Assembly (NCBI GenBank): GCA_012735315.1
Contig: JAAYHS010000137.1
Span: forward strand, 1 to 34,204
Direction: 5' to 3'
Length of the DNA: 34,204 bases
Source of the DNA: Bacillota bacterium
Lineage (GTDB): Bacteria > Bacillota > UBA4882 > UBA8346
The translations under genes were made by a program, and so were the position numbers. Of the stretch, positions 18,292 through 25,829 are shown in pieces. Numbering within the stretch: position 1 is the first letter of the stretch; every line of letters starts with the position of its first letter. Under the pieces are notes generated by a model, which saw only the letters and a list, made by a program, of their open reading frames with translations, was not told the origin of the DNA and made no database searches.

Positions 18292-18320
18292 TTGAACGGT
18301 TCGTTTTTTATATTTATATC
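18292..18320 (+). promoter_or_regulatory. Candidate promoter for sugar ABC transporter
   Basis: TTGAAC (18292-18297), a 17-nt spacer and TATATC (18315-18320), about 300 nt upstream of the binding-protein gene. The dyad 18330-18349 lies right after the -10. Confidence 0.35.
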
Positions 18321-18329
18321 AGATTAAAT

Positions 18330-18349
18330 TTTGGTTAACACCAACCAAA
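18330..18349. promoter_or_regulatory. 20-bp dyad followed by 9-bp direct repeats
   Basis: TTTGGTTAACACCAACCAAA has 7-bp perfectly complementary arms. It is followed by direct repeats AGTCTAAAA / AGTCTAAAG (18351-18368). Position after the candidate promoter suggests an operator for a repressor or for the AraC-type regulator at 27635. Apart from the sites listed, the 850-bp spacer 17775-18625 shows no supported gene. Confidence 0.4.
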
Positions 18350-18625
18350 CAGTCTAAAAAGTCTAAAGAAGGTTCAAATATGTGATTTTAGGTGATTTCG
18401 CTCGGTGATCGCGATATCGGACTCCGGTTGATTGCATTTTCGGCCGTTTATTATCCGGCGCAACAATAGAGGCGGCCGACAGGTTTGCAAAGGCCGCTTA
18501 AAAAATCGGAAAAAAGAGAAAAAGGGGGTATTTACGGGACAGATAAACGAAATTGAGAAGGTAATTTTCGAAACGTTGTATGGATGGGTTACCTTGTTTC
18601 GGTCTAAAAAATCAGAGGAGGTTTA

Positions 18626-19624
18626 ATGATGAAGAAGTTGACGAAAGCGGGATTATTACTGTTAGTGGCTGTTCTTGTTTTGTCTACCGTCTGCGGGATT
18701 ACGGCGGCGGCTCCCAAAAAACTGATTAAGGTCGGTATTGTAAATTTACCGCCGGAAGAATCCGGCTACCGTCAGGCCAATGTTGAAGACATGAACAAGG
18801 TCTTCTCGAAGGCAAACGGTTATGACGCGAAACAGACCAATACCGCCGACAACAGCGAGCAGATCGCTGCGGCTAGAGGGTACATTCGCGATGGAGTGGA
18901 TTATCTTCTGATTTCGGCCGCCAACGCGACCGGATGGGACGATGTCCTGCAGTCGGCAAAAAGAGCCGGTGTCAAGGTTATTCTCTTTGACCGGTTAATT
19001 GATACGGCTGCTTCGAACTATGAGGCCGCGCTTGTTTCCGATATGCAATATGAGGGTCAGTTGGCAACCGACTGGGTGTTAAAAAATGTTCCGAAACCGA
19101 TCAAACTGGTCCTGATTCGTGGTCAGTTGGGTAGCGCGGCGGAAATCGGGCGCAGCGCCCCGGTGCTCAAAGCCGCCAAAGAAGGTAAACTCACCATTGT
19201 GGCTGATGGTACCGGTGGAGACACTTGGAGCCTTGAGGAAGCCCGTAAAGTGGTTGAAGCCGCGATCGCCGCAAATAAGGATTTCAACGTCATCTATGCT
19301 CAGAACGACGGAATGGCGCAAGGCGCTGTCCAGGCGCTCGAGGCGGCCGGGATCAGCCACGGCAAGAACGGCAAGGTTAAGATCATCGGTTTTGACTTTA
19401 ACCGTTTTGCCCTTAGGAACGTACAGGCCGGTTACTGGGATGCCGATGTCCAGTGCAATCCGCGTCAAGCCAGCCAAATTGATCAGTGGATCAAAAGTGG
19501 TAAGATTCCCAAAGGAATCGTCTATCAGAAAGAAATGATCTTAACGACGGACACGATCACCGACGCGGATATTGAAAAATATGGGATCAACGCCGATCCC
19601 GGCAAGGGTGTTATCACAAGGTAG
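18626..19624 (+). CDS. Sugar ABC transporter substrate-binding protein (YtfQ-like)
   Basis: A 332-residue exported binding protein of the Peripla_BP_4 family. A signal peptide (KK, then a hydrophobic stretch to about residue 28, ITAAA cleavage region) precedes two alpha/beta lobes. Motifs ESGYRQANVEDMNKVF, DGVDYLLISAANATGWDDVL, VILFDRLID and AQNDGMAQGAVQALE match YtfQ-type furanose binders. The Cys at about 23 lacks a proper lipobox, so a lipoprotein is doubtful. AGGAGG fits ATG 18629 slightly better than ATG 18626. It heads an operon with one ATPase and two permeases. Ligand inferred to be L-arabinose (perhaps the furanose form) from the adjacent araBAD genes. Confidence 0.92.
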   Translation: MMKKLTKAGLLLLVAVLVLSTVCGITAAAPKKLIKVGIVNLPPEESGYRQANVEDMNKVFSKANGYDAKQTNTADNSEQIAAARGYIRDGVDYLLISAANATGWDDVLQSAKRAGVKVILFDRLIDTAASNYEAALVSDMQYEGQLATDWVLKNVPKPIKLVLIRGQLGSAAEIGRSAPVLKAAKEGKLTIVADGTGGDTWSLEEARKVVEAAIAANKDFNVIYAQNDGMAQGAVQALEAAGISHGKNGKVKIIGFDFNRFALRNVQAGYWDADVQCNPRQASQIDQWIKSGKIPKGIVYQKEMILTTDTITDADIEKYGINADPGKGVITR

Positions 19625-19642
19625 TTTTTATGCAATAGTTTA

Positions 19643-19684
19643 AGCAGTGCGGTGGTAGGATCTTATCCGGCCAACCGCACTGCT
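19643..19684 (+). other. Intercistronic hairpin after binding-protein gene
   Basis: AGCAGTGCGGT (19643-19653) pairs perfectly with ACCGCACTGCT (19674-19684) across a 20-nt loop. There is no T-run, so it is more likely an mRNA-stabilising or partial-attenuation element, as commonly found behind highly expressed binding-protein genes, than a full terminator. Confidence 0.75.
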
Positions 19685-19719
19685 GTTAATTTAGGTGATA
19701 CCGGTAAGGAGGTCTTTGG

Positions 19720-21222
19720 TTGCTGACAGAAATCATCCTTAAAATGGAAGGGATCAGCAAATCCTTTCCAGGGGTCAGAGCTCTGCATAATGTAGATTTC
19801 GCGCTCCGAAGGGGCGAAATCCATGCCCTGATGGGCGAGAATGGAGCGGGCAAGTCCACCCTGATCAAAATTTTAACCGGTGTTTACGAAAAGGATGCCG
19901 GCCGGATCATTTTGGATGGAAGGCCGGTTCACTTTAAGTCGCCGCAGGATGCGCAGAACATGGGAATTGGCGCGGTCTTTCAGGAAATTGCGCTGTGCCC
20001 CAATCTAACCGTGGCCGAGAATATGTTTATCGGTCGCAGCCGGGACGCTTTCGTTCAATGGAAGCAGATGAACGCCAAGGCGGCGCAGATGCTCGACTCC
20101 CTCGGTATTCCGGCGAGCCCGACCCAAGAACTCGCAAGCTGCTCAATCGCAGTCCAACAGATGATCGCCATTGCCCGCGCGGTCGATATGGACTGCAAGA
20201 TTCTCATCTTGGACGAGCCGACGTCTTCCCTTGACGAAGATGAGGTGCAGAAACTCTTCGAGCTCATGCGCCAACTGAAAGCGCGAGGTGTCGGGATCAT
20301 CTTCATTACCCACTTTATCGATCAAGTTTACGAGATCAGCGACCGGATTACGGTGCTTCGCAACGGCGAGTTGATCGGTGAATACGAAACAGCCGCGCTT
20401 CCCCAAATCGAGCTGATCTCGAAGATGATGGGAAAGGCGCTAAGTGATGTCGCGGCGATAAAAAAACATGAGCCGTCGAAATCGGAGGATAGTGTGCCGA
20501 TCTTCGAGGCCACGGCCCTTTCGAGCGCCGCCGGGGTAAGGCCTTTCAATTTCACGATCCGAAAAGGCGAAGTGAACGGGTTTGCCGGGCTGCTCGGCTC
20601 GGGCCGCAGCGAAAGTGTGCGCGCAATCTTTGCCGCCGACAAAGTGACCGGCGGTGAAGTCAAAATAAATGGTAAGAGGGTGAAGATCAAGACGCCCCTG
20701 GACGCCATGAAACAGGGAATCGGCTATCTGCCGGAGGACCGTAAGGGCGACGGGATCATCGACGAGCTTTCGGTGCGCGACAATATTATCCTAGCCTTGC
20801 AGGTTATGAAAGGCTTTTTTAAGCCTTTGTCGCGGAAACAGACGGAAGAATTCGCCGAACAGTTTATACAGCAACTGGAGATTAAAACTCCGTCCCTCAA
20901 CACGCCAATCAAATCGCTTTCCGGCGGCAACCAGCAGAAGGTTATTCTGGCCCGCTGGCTGCTCACCCACCCCAGGTACCTGATCCTCGATGAACCGACA
21001 CGGGGAATCGATGTCGGCACCAAGGTGGAGATTCAAAAACTTGTGCTCAAACTTGCGGAAGACGGAATGAGTCTGACCTTCATTTCATCGGAAATCGACG
21101 AAATGCTTCGCGTCTGCTCGCGGCTGATTGTAATGAAAGATCGTGAAATTATCGGCGAACTCAGTGGCATGAATTTGACGGAACAAAATGTGATGCACAT
21201 GATCGCCCAGGGAGGTAAATGA
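19720..21222 (+). CDS. Sugar ABC transporter ATP-binding protein (duplicated ATPase, YtfR/AraG-like)
   Basis: A 500-residue cytoplasmic ATPase with two fused ABC domains, as in RbsA, AraG, MglA and YtfR. First half: Walker A GENGAGKST (about 39-47) and Walker B ILILDEPTSSLD, with a degenerate signature (SCSIAVQQM). Second half: degenerate Walker A (GLLGSGRSE), canonical signature LSGGNQQKV and Walker B LILDEPTRGID. The start is TTG 19720 with TAAGGAGG 8 nt upstream; the first ATG (19744) has no ribosome site. It is followed after 1 bp by the first permease. It powers the importer formed with the genes at 18626, 21224 and 22341. Confidence 0.95.
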   Translation: MLTEIILKMEGISKSFPGVRALHNVDFALRRGEIHALMGENGAGKSTLIKILTGVYEKDAGRIILDGRPVHFKSPQDAQNMGIGAVFQEIALCPNLTVAENMFIGRSRDAFVQWKQMNAKAAQMLDSLGIPASPTQELASCSIAVQQMIAIARAVDMDCKILILDEPTSSLDEDEVQKLFELMRQLKARGVGIIFITHFIDQVYEISDRITVLRNGELIGEYETAALPQIELISKMMGKALSDVAAIKKHEPSKSEDSVPIFEATALSSAAGVRPFNFTIRKGEVNGFAGLLGSGRSESVRAIFAADKVTGGEVKINGKRVKIKTPLDAMKQGIGYLPEDRKGDGIIDELSVRDNIILALQVMKGFFKPLSRKQTEEFAEQFIQQLEIKTPSLNTPIKSLSGGNQQKVILARWLLTHPRYLILDEPTRGIDVGTKVEIQKLVLKLAEDGMSLTFISSEIDEMLRVCSRLIVMKDREIIGELSGMNLTEQNVMHMIAQGGK

Positions 21223-21223
21223 T

Positions 21224-22339
21224 ATGCCAAGGTTAAAAGCACACTTTGATCGTTTGTCTCATCTGTTCCTTCCCCTCTCTGTTCTGGTGATACTCATTAT
21301 CATTAATCTGATCAAGGGCGCTGATTACTTCAGGATTACCATGGTAAACGGGGCATTTTACGGGAACATCCCGAATATCCTGTTCGGCGCTTCGGAGTTG
21401 GTTATTCTGGCAATCGGAATGACTCTGGTTACTGCGGCCTCACGCGGACAGGACATCAGCATCGGGGAGAACGGCGCGATTGCTTCCGCCATTTTTGTCC
21501 AGTACGTCTTGAATGCCGGAGAGGTTACCTTGTGGACCATCCTGGCGGGTTTCCTGATCAGTTGCGTGGCCGGAATAATCATCGGCGCCTTCAACGGCGC
21601 TTTGGTTTCGTTCTTCAAGGTTCAGCCAATGGTGGCGACCCTCATTCTCTTTTTAGGAGGCAGATCGATCGCCTTTATTATTGACGGCAAAGTATCTCCC
21701 ATCCTGGCGAACGAGATCTCGAACCGAATCGGCACCGTAATACCGGGAGTGCCGATCCAAACGCCGATCATCCTGACCGTTGTCTTCATCGCTCTCGTGG
21801 CTGTGGTCCTCAAGACTACCAATCTCAGGCTCTATGTGGAGGCGGTGGGGATCAACCCAAGCGCGGCGCGGCTGAACGGCATTAACCCGAAAAAAATTAT
21901 CTTCCTGACCTTTTTGATCATGGGCGTCTGTGCCGCAGTCGCCGGTTTCATCGCGGTTAACAAGGCGGGGCGCCACGATAGTGTCAATCTGCTCAAGTTT
22001 ATCATGATGGACGCGATACTCGCCGTCGCCATCGGCGGAAATTCGCTGGGCGGCGGAAAGTTCAGCATTACCGGTTCGATTATCGGCGCGTATACGATCG
22101 AGATGCTGAACCGGACCCTGCTCAGACTGGAGGTAGAGCCCGAGGCGATTAAGGCCTTTAAGGCAGTCTTCATTATCATTCTCATGGTCATTGCCTCGCC
22201 GGTGGTGAGGGTTTTTGCCAGGAAAGTCTTAGACAAGGCGAAAACGATCGTCGCCGGCTACTCCGTACGCAAGACAGTCGGACTAAACAAGGCAGTGCTT
22301 TCCACAACGGACACATCTGCCAGGAAGAAGGAGGAGTAG
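21224..22339 (+). CDS. Sugar ABC transporter permease (YtfT-like)
   Basis: A 371-residue inner-membrane permease of the BPD_transp_2 (ribose/xylose/arabinose) family, with about eight to ten hydrophobic segments. GASELVILAIGMTLVTAASRGQDISIGE near residues 55-85 and NPSAARLNGINPKKI (about 210-224) are family landmarks; the latter is the cytoplasmic loop that contacts the ATPase. A charged C-terminal tail follows. GGGAGG precedes ATG 21224. It is one of two different permeases, as in E. coli ytfT-yjfF, so the membrane channel is probably a heterodimer. Confidence 0.93.
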   Translation: MPRLKAHFDRLSHLFLPLSVLVILIIINLIKGADYFRITMVNGAFYGNIPNILFGASELVILAIGMTLVTAASRGQDISIGENGAIASAIFVQYVLNAGEVTLWTILAGFLISCVAGIIIGAFNGALVSFFKVQPMVATLILFLGGRSIAFIIDGKVSPILANEISNRIGTVIPGVPIQTPIILTVVFIALVAVVLKTTNLRLYVEAVGINPSAARLNGINPKKIIFLTFLIMGVCAAVAGFIAVNKAGRHDSVNLLKFIMMDAILAVAIGGNSLGGGKFSITGSIIGAYTIEMLNRTLLRLEVEPEAIKAFKAVFIIILMVIASPVVRVFARKVLDKAKTIVAGYSVRKTVGLNKAVLSTTDTSARKKEE

Positions 22340-22340
22340 A

Positions 22341-23426
22341 ATGGAATCGCTAAGCACAACCAAACCGAAATCAAGACTGTCCAATTCTAATCTGCTTTTT
22401 ATCATCGCCGGGATTATCTTCATCCTGATGTATGGGTTTTCCCTGATCAGTTTTCCCGACAGTTTCATGCAGTTTCAGACCTTCTTTGACCTGTTCAACT
22501 TTAACGCGGCGCTGTTTATCATTACCCTTGGGATGTGCATCGTGATGATCGCAGGCGGCATCGATATTTCCGTCGGCGCGGTATGCGGCCTGGTCACCAT
22601 GGCCTGTGCCATGTTGTTGGAATCGGGAACGGAGAACGTTTGGGGCGCCTTATTTCTGGCGCTGGGGATCGGTCTCGCGTTTGGTATCATGCATGGATAT
22701 CTCATTGCCTATCTTGAAATCCAGCCCTTTATCATCACGCTGGCCGGAATGTTCTTGGCGCAAGGGCTGTTGACGACACTCCACAAAGATCCGATCAACG
22801 TGACCTGGCCTGCTTTTGTTGCCTTGCGGAATTATACAATCGAAATTCCTTGGCTGGGTGCCGTAAATAGGCTGGGTGTTTTCATCCCGTGTGAAATCAA
22901 ACCGGGCGTCTTCGTTGTAGTGGCCCTGGTTATTCTCTACGCCGTTCTTATGAAGTGGTCGCGTTTCGGACGCAATGTCTACGCTGTCGGCGGCAATAGT
23001 CAGAGCGCACGGATGCTCGGGATCAATGTCAAGAAAACGCTCTTCTTCTCCTATGTGATCTGCGGATTGACCGCCGGGATCGGGGGTTTCGTGTTCCTCA
23101 TGACCACAGGAGCCGGCAATATCGGAAATGGGGCGTTATTCGAGATCAAAGCGATCGCCGCCAATGTAATCGGGGGCATTTTGCTCAATGGCGGCGTGGG
23201 GAACTTGCTTGGCGCGCCAATCGGGACGCTGACCCTGTTAACCATCAATGAACTGATCCGGGCGGCGGGTGTCCAATCAAACTTACAAGCGATCGTCAGC
23301 GGTCTCTTGCTGTACCTCTTCATTGTACTGCAAAGCATCATTATGTCGTTGCGCGGCAGTAGTAAATTCAGACTTGCTTTGCCTTCCTGGCTGAAACTCA
23401 ACCGGCTGCAGGACAACGGCGACTAG
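22341..23426 (+). CDS. Sugar ABC transporter permease (YjfF-like)
   Basis: A 361-residue second permease of the BPD_transp_2 family. Family marks include ITLGMCIVMIAGGIDISVGAV (about 58-78), QPFIITLAGMFLAQGL, and GRNVYAVGGNSQSARMLGIN as the ATPase-contact loop. Start ATG 22341 follows AAGGAGGAG, with the preceding stop 1 bp away, so translation is coupled to the first permease. Last gene of the transporter operon. A 89-bp gap without a clear terminator separates it from the sensor genes, so readthrough into them is possible. Confidence 0.93.
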   Translation: MESLSTTKPKSRLSNSNLLFIIAGIIFILMYGFSLISFPDSFMQFQTFFDLFNFNAALFIITLGMCIVMIAGGIDISVGAVCGLVTMACAMLLESGTENVWGALFLALGIGLAFGIMHGYLIAYLEIQPFIITLAGMFLAQGLLTTLHKDPINVTWPAFVALRNYTIEIPWLGAVNRLGVFIPCEIKPGVFVVVALVILYAVLMKWSRFGRNVYAVGGNSQSARMLGINVKKTLFFSYVICGLTAGIGGFVFLMTTGAGNIGNGALFEIKAIAANVIGGILLNGGVGNLLGAPIGTLTLLTINELIRAAGVQSNLQAIVSGLLLYLFIVLQSIIMSLRGSSKFRLALPSWLKLNRLQDNGD

Positions 23427-23515
23427 GGAGCAACGGCAGCCTCCATCCCGGCTTTTGCCTGGTGAAAGGCTCAGAAGGTAAATAATGAAACATGCCTTTT
23501 TATACAGGTGAATTA

Positions 23516-24628
23516 ATGATGAATTCCAGCAGGATTAGACCAATCAAATACTGGGGCTCCCGCATTCAAATATTTTTGGAGCGGATTTCCATCCGTAAAA
23601 CGCTGTTTTGCTTGTTACTCGCGCTTACATTAACTCCGGTATTAATCGTGGGCTTAATCTCCCACGGTCATTTTAAAAAAGCGGTTACCGACAAAGTGGC
23701 CCGCTATTCCCTGGCTGAACTGGCGCAAGCGGTAAACAACATTCAACTGAAACTGGCCGACTATGAAGCCGTTTCTTTGCAATTATTTGTGAACAACGAT
23801 TTTATCACCACTCTGGAAAACTATTGCGACCTCGGAAACAATTCGAGGGATGTCGCGGAAACAGTGAAAGCTTGTTTTAATGAATATCTGAAAAACAATG
23901 CCGATATATTCGGTTTCATGTTCCTCGGCGATTCCGATCAAGTCGAGCCGATAGTCGTCACCAAAGATATTGGAAAGGATTTGATCGATTTAAGCCGAAA
24001 ATTCAAAGAAACCGGCGCTTGTCGTAATATCATGGAAGCCGACGGCGGGATCGTTTGGTCGGCCCCTCTTAAGATCAACCGGAGTAATTATGTGTTTTTA
24101 GGCCGGCTTATTAAAAGGATTTCCACCGGGGCGACTTTGGGGATATTGGCGATCATTATCGATGAAGATAAAATCGATCCCTTGGTGAATTTGGCGTTTT
24201 ATAACGAATTAAATAATTTCTGGGACGGAATTGAGCATTATTCGCTTCTAATTAACAGTAGGGGTGAAATAATCTCTTCACCGTTTAAAGAAGATATCGG
24301 CAAAAAAGCCACTCAACTAATTGATAAGATTTTGGCCGCGGAAGGAGAAAACTTGACCGGACATGAAGCCGGCAAGGCACGGCAGGGGAGTTTCATTATT
24401 ACGGTCAATCAAAAACAAAATTTGGTCACTTATAAAGCGGTGGGCGGCAAAATCAAGAACGCCGGGAGGAATAGTTGGTATTTGGTGAATTTGGTTTCCA
24501 CTTCTTTTTTATATAAAGAAAGACGGGCGGTAGCGCTTATAACCTTGGTTTTATGTTTGATCTTTGGGGCGCTTGCCGTTTGGGTATCTTTATATTTGAC
24601 GAAGCGGGTCGGCAAGGAACGAAAATGA
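23516..24628 (+). CDS. Membrane Cache-type sensor without HAMP or kinase domains
   Basis: A 370-residue protein with a cytoplasmic N-terminus, membrane helix 1 (about 31-53, TLFCLLLALTLTPVLIVGLI), an extracytoplasmic region of some 280 residues resembling the dCache domain of YesM-type kinases, and helix 2 near the C terminus (ALITLVLCLIFGALAVWVSLYL). It stops about 10 residues after helix 2, exactly where HAMP begins in the full kinase at 25814. I chose ATG 23516 because AGGTG lies just upstream; ATG 23492 has none. It may be a decayed kinase or an accessory sensor that pairs with the neighbouring kinase. No HAMP or kinase remnant is visible in any frame after the stop. Confidence 0.72.
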   Translation: MMNSSRIRPIKYWGSRIQIFLERISIRKTLFCLLLALTLTPVLIVGLISHGHFKKAVTDKVARYSLAELAQAVNNIQLKLADYEAVSLQLFVNNDFITTLENYCDLGNNSRDVAETVKACFNEYLKNNADIFGFMFLGDSDQVEPIVVTKDIGKDLIDLSRKFKETGACRNIMEADGGIVWSAPLKINRSNYVFLGRLIKRISTGATLGILAIIIDEDKIDPLVNLAFYNELNNFWDGIEHYSLLINSRGEIISSPFKEDIGKKATQLIDKILAAEGENLTGHEAGKARQGSFIITVNQKQNLVTYKAVGGKIKNAGRNSWYLVNLVSTSFLYKERRAVALITLVLCLIFGALAVWVSLYLTKRVGKERK

Positions 24629-24765
24629 GAGTATACCGCTCTCAGGATGTAATCGACATTATTTGTGGGTGTGATTCAGGTGAATTTTTCGAATTAAAAA
24701 TGCGGATGATTCGGTTAAATACTGACATGTTTCTTCAAATTTTGGGTCGAAAAGGTTATAATTAG
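24625..24765 (+). CDS. Small ORF overlapping the Cache sensor, unknown function
   Basis: A 46-codon frame. Its ATG overlaps the stop of the upstream gene (ATGA) and has AAGGA 6 nt upstream, both typical of translational coupling. The product is MRVYRSQDVIDIICGCDSGE followed by a Met/Arg/Leu-rich helix-like tail. I recognise no family, membrane helix or kinase fragment. It ends 8 bp before the binding-protein gene. It may be real, or an accident that keeps ribosomes moving to the next gene. Confidence 0.35.
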   Translation: MRVYRSQDVIDIICGCDSGEFFELKMRMIRLNTDMFLQILGRKGYN

Positions 24766-24773
24766 GATTAGGG

Positions 24774-25829
24774 GTGATCGGATTGAAAGGTTGTCGGATC
24801 TTTTGTCTGTTCTTCCTTTTCCTTTACGTGGCTTTAAATTTATTCTTAATTCCTCCGGGTTTAAGGCCCGGTTTTGAGGTGGCGGCCGCCGAGAGCGCGC
24901 CCCCTTCCGGCTCTTTCTATCCGAAGACCAGGCCGATTGTAATCGCCATTGTCCCTAAATCTTTGGATAATCCGGTTTTTGTCGATTCAATGGAAACAGC
25001 CGAATTGACCGCGAAGAAACTGGGGGTCAATTTGGAATGGGTGGCGCCTTTTAAGGTTGATCCGGATCTCCAAGTGAAAATAATTGAAGGTTTAATCTGG
25101 CGTAAAGTTGATGGGATTGCCATCAGCACCAGTGACCCTGAAAAAATAAGGAAAGTGATCGATAAGGCGGTAGCGGCCGGCATCAAAGTGGCGACGATTG
25201 ACGCCGATTGTCCGGGCAGCAAGCGCCTTTTTTATTGCGGCACCGATAATTATATGGCCGGATGGGCTTGCGGCGAGGCCATGGTTAAAATCGTCACCGA
25301 GCGGGGGCTGGCGAAAAAAAGATTACGGACGGCGATCCTGACGGGCGGTATTGAGGCGCATAACTTAAATGAACGAATTCGGGGTTTTAAGGAAGCGGTC
25401 GCCGGAAAACTTGATCTGGATTATGTGGCCTTATTGGCTTGTGATGACGATACCACCACCGGAGCCAAGATGGTTGAAGCGTATATTAAAGAGCATCCGG
25501 AAACCGATTTGTTTTATTTTGCCGGCGGATGGGCTTTTTTCGGACCCACGGAATCGATGCCTTTGTATCAGGAATGGTGCGATAACGGCGGGATCGCCGT
25601 ATCGATGGATACTTTTTATTCGGTATTGCAAGCCGCTAAAAAAGGATTTGCTCAGGCCTTAGTGGGGCAAGATTTCCGAAAAATGGGAGAACTTACCGTT
25701 AAATACCTAGTGGCCGCCGTTAAAGGGCAACCGGTGCCGATAGAATATATCGATACCGGATTGGAGTTGGCCGATCAATCCAATTTTGATCAATTATTGA
25801 GCGAGAAAAAACCATGGGAAATGAAATGA
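24774..25829 (+). CDS. Periplasmic-binding-protein sugar sensor (AraP-like)
   Basis: A 351-residue exported protein of the Peripla_BP_4 family. An N-terminal hydrophobic segment (about 9-28) may be a signal peptide or an anchor. Two lobes follow, with IVIAIVPKSLDNPVF, DGIAISTSDPEKIRKVIDKA and TIDADCPGSKRLFYCGTDNYMAGW. It stands apart from the transporter and overlaps the histidine kinase gene. The order binding protein-kinase-regulator matches AraPST of Geobacillus stearothermophilus and XylFII-LytS-YesN of Clostridium beijerinckii, where the binding protein presents sugar to the kinase rather than to a permease. GTG 24774 and TTG 24783 are both possible starts; TTG 24783 has the clearer site (AGGGGTG). 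Confidence 0.88.
   Translation: MIGLKGCRIFCLFFLFLYVALNLFLIPPGLRPGFEVAAAESAPPSGSFYPKTRPIVIAIVPKSLDNPVFVDSMETAELTAKKLGVNLEWVAPFKVDPDLQVKIIEGLIWRKVDGIAISTSDPEKIRKVIDKAVAAGIKVATIDADCPGSKRLFYCGTDNYMAGWACGEAMVKIVTERGLAKKRLRTAILTGGIEAHNLNERIRGFKEAVAGKLDLDYVALLACDDDTTTGAKMVEAYIKEHPETDLFYFAGGWAFFGPTESMPLYQEWCDNGGIAVSMDTFYSVLQAAKKGFAQALVGQDFRKMGELTVKYLVAAVKGQPVPIEYIDTGLELADQSNFDQLLSEKKPWEMK

Noticed and set aside
23485-23511. Eight-codon leader peptide (MKHAFLYR) before the half-kinase
   Set aside because: It has an AAGGT-like site, but it is too short to support and lacks attenuator hairpins.
24629-24773. Frameshifted HAMP/kinase remnant after the half-kinase stop
   Set aside because: All three forward frames were read. 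None shows HAMP, NPHF or HATPase motifs, so a simple recent frameshift is not supported.
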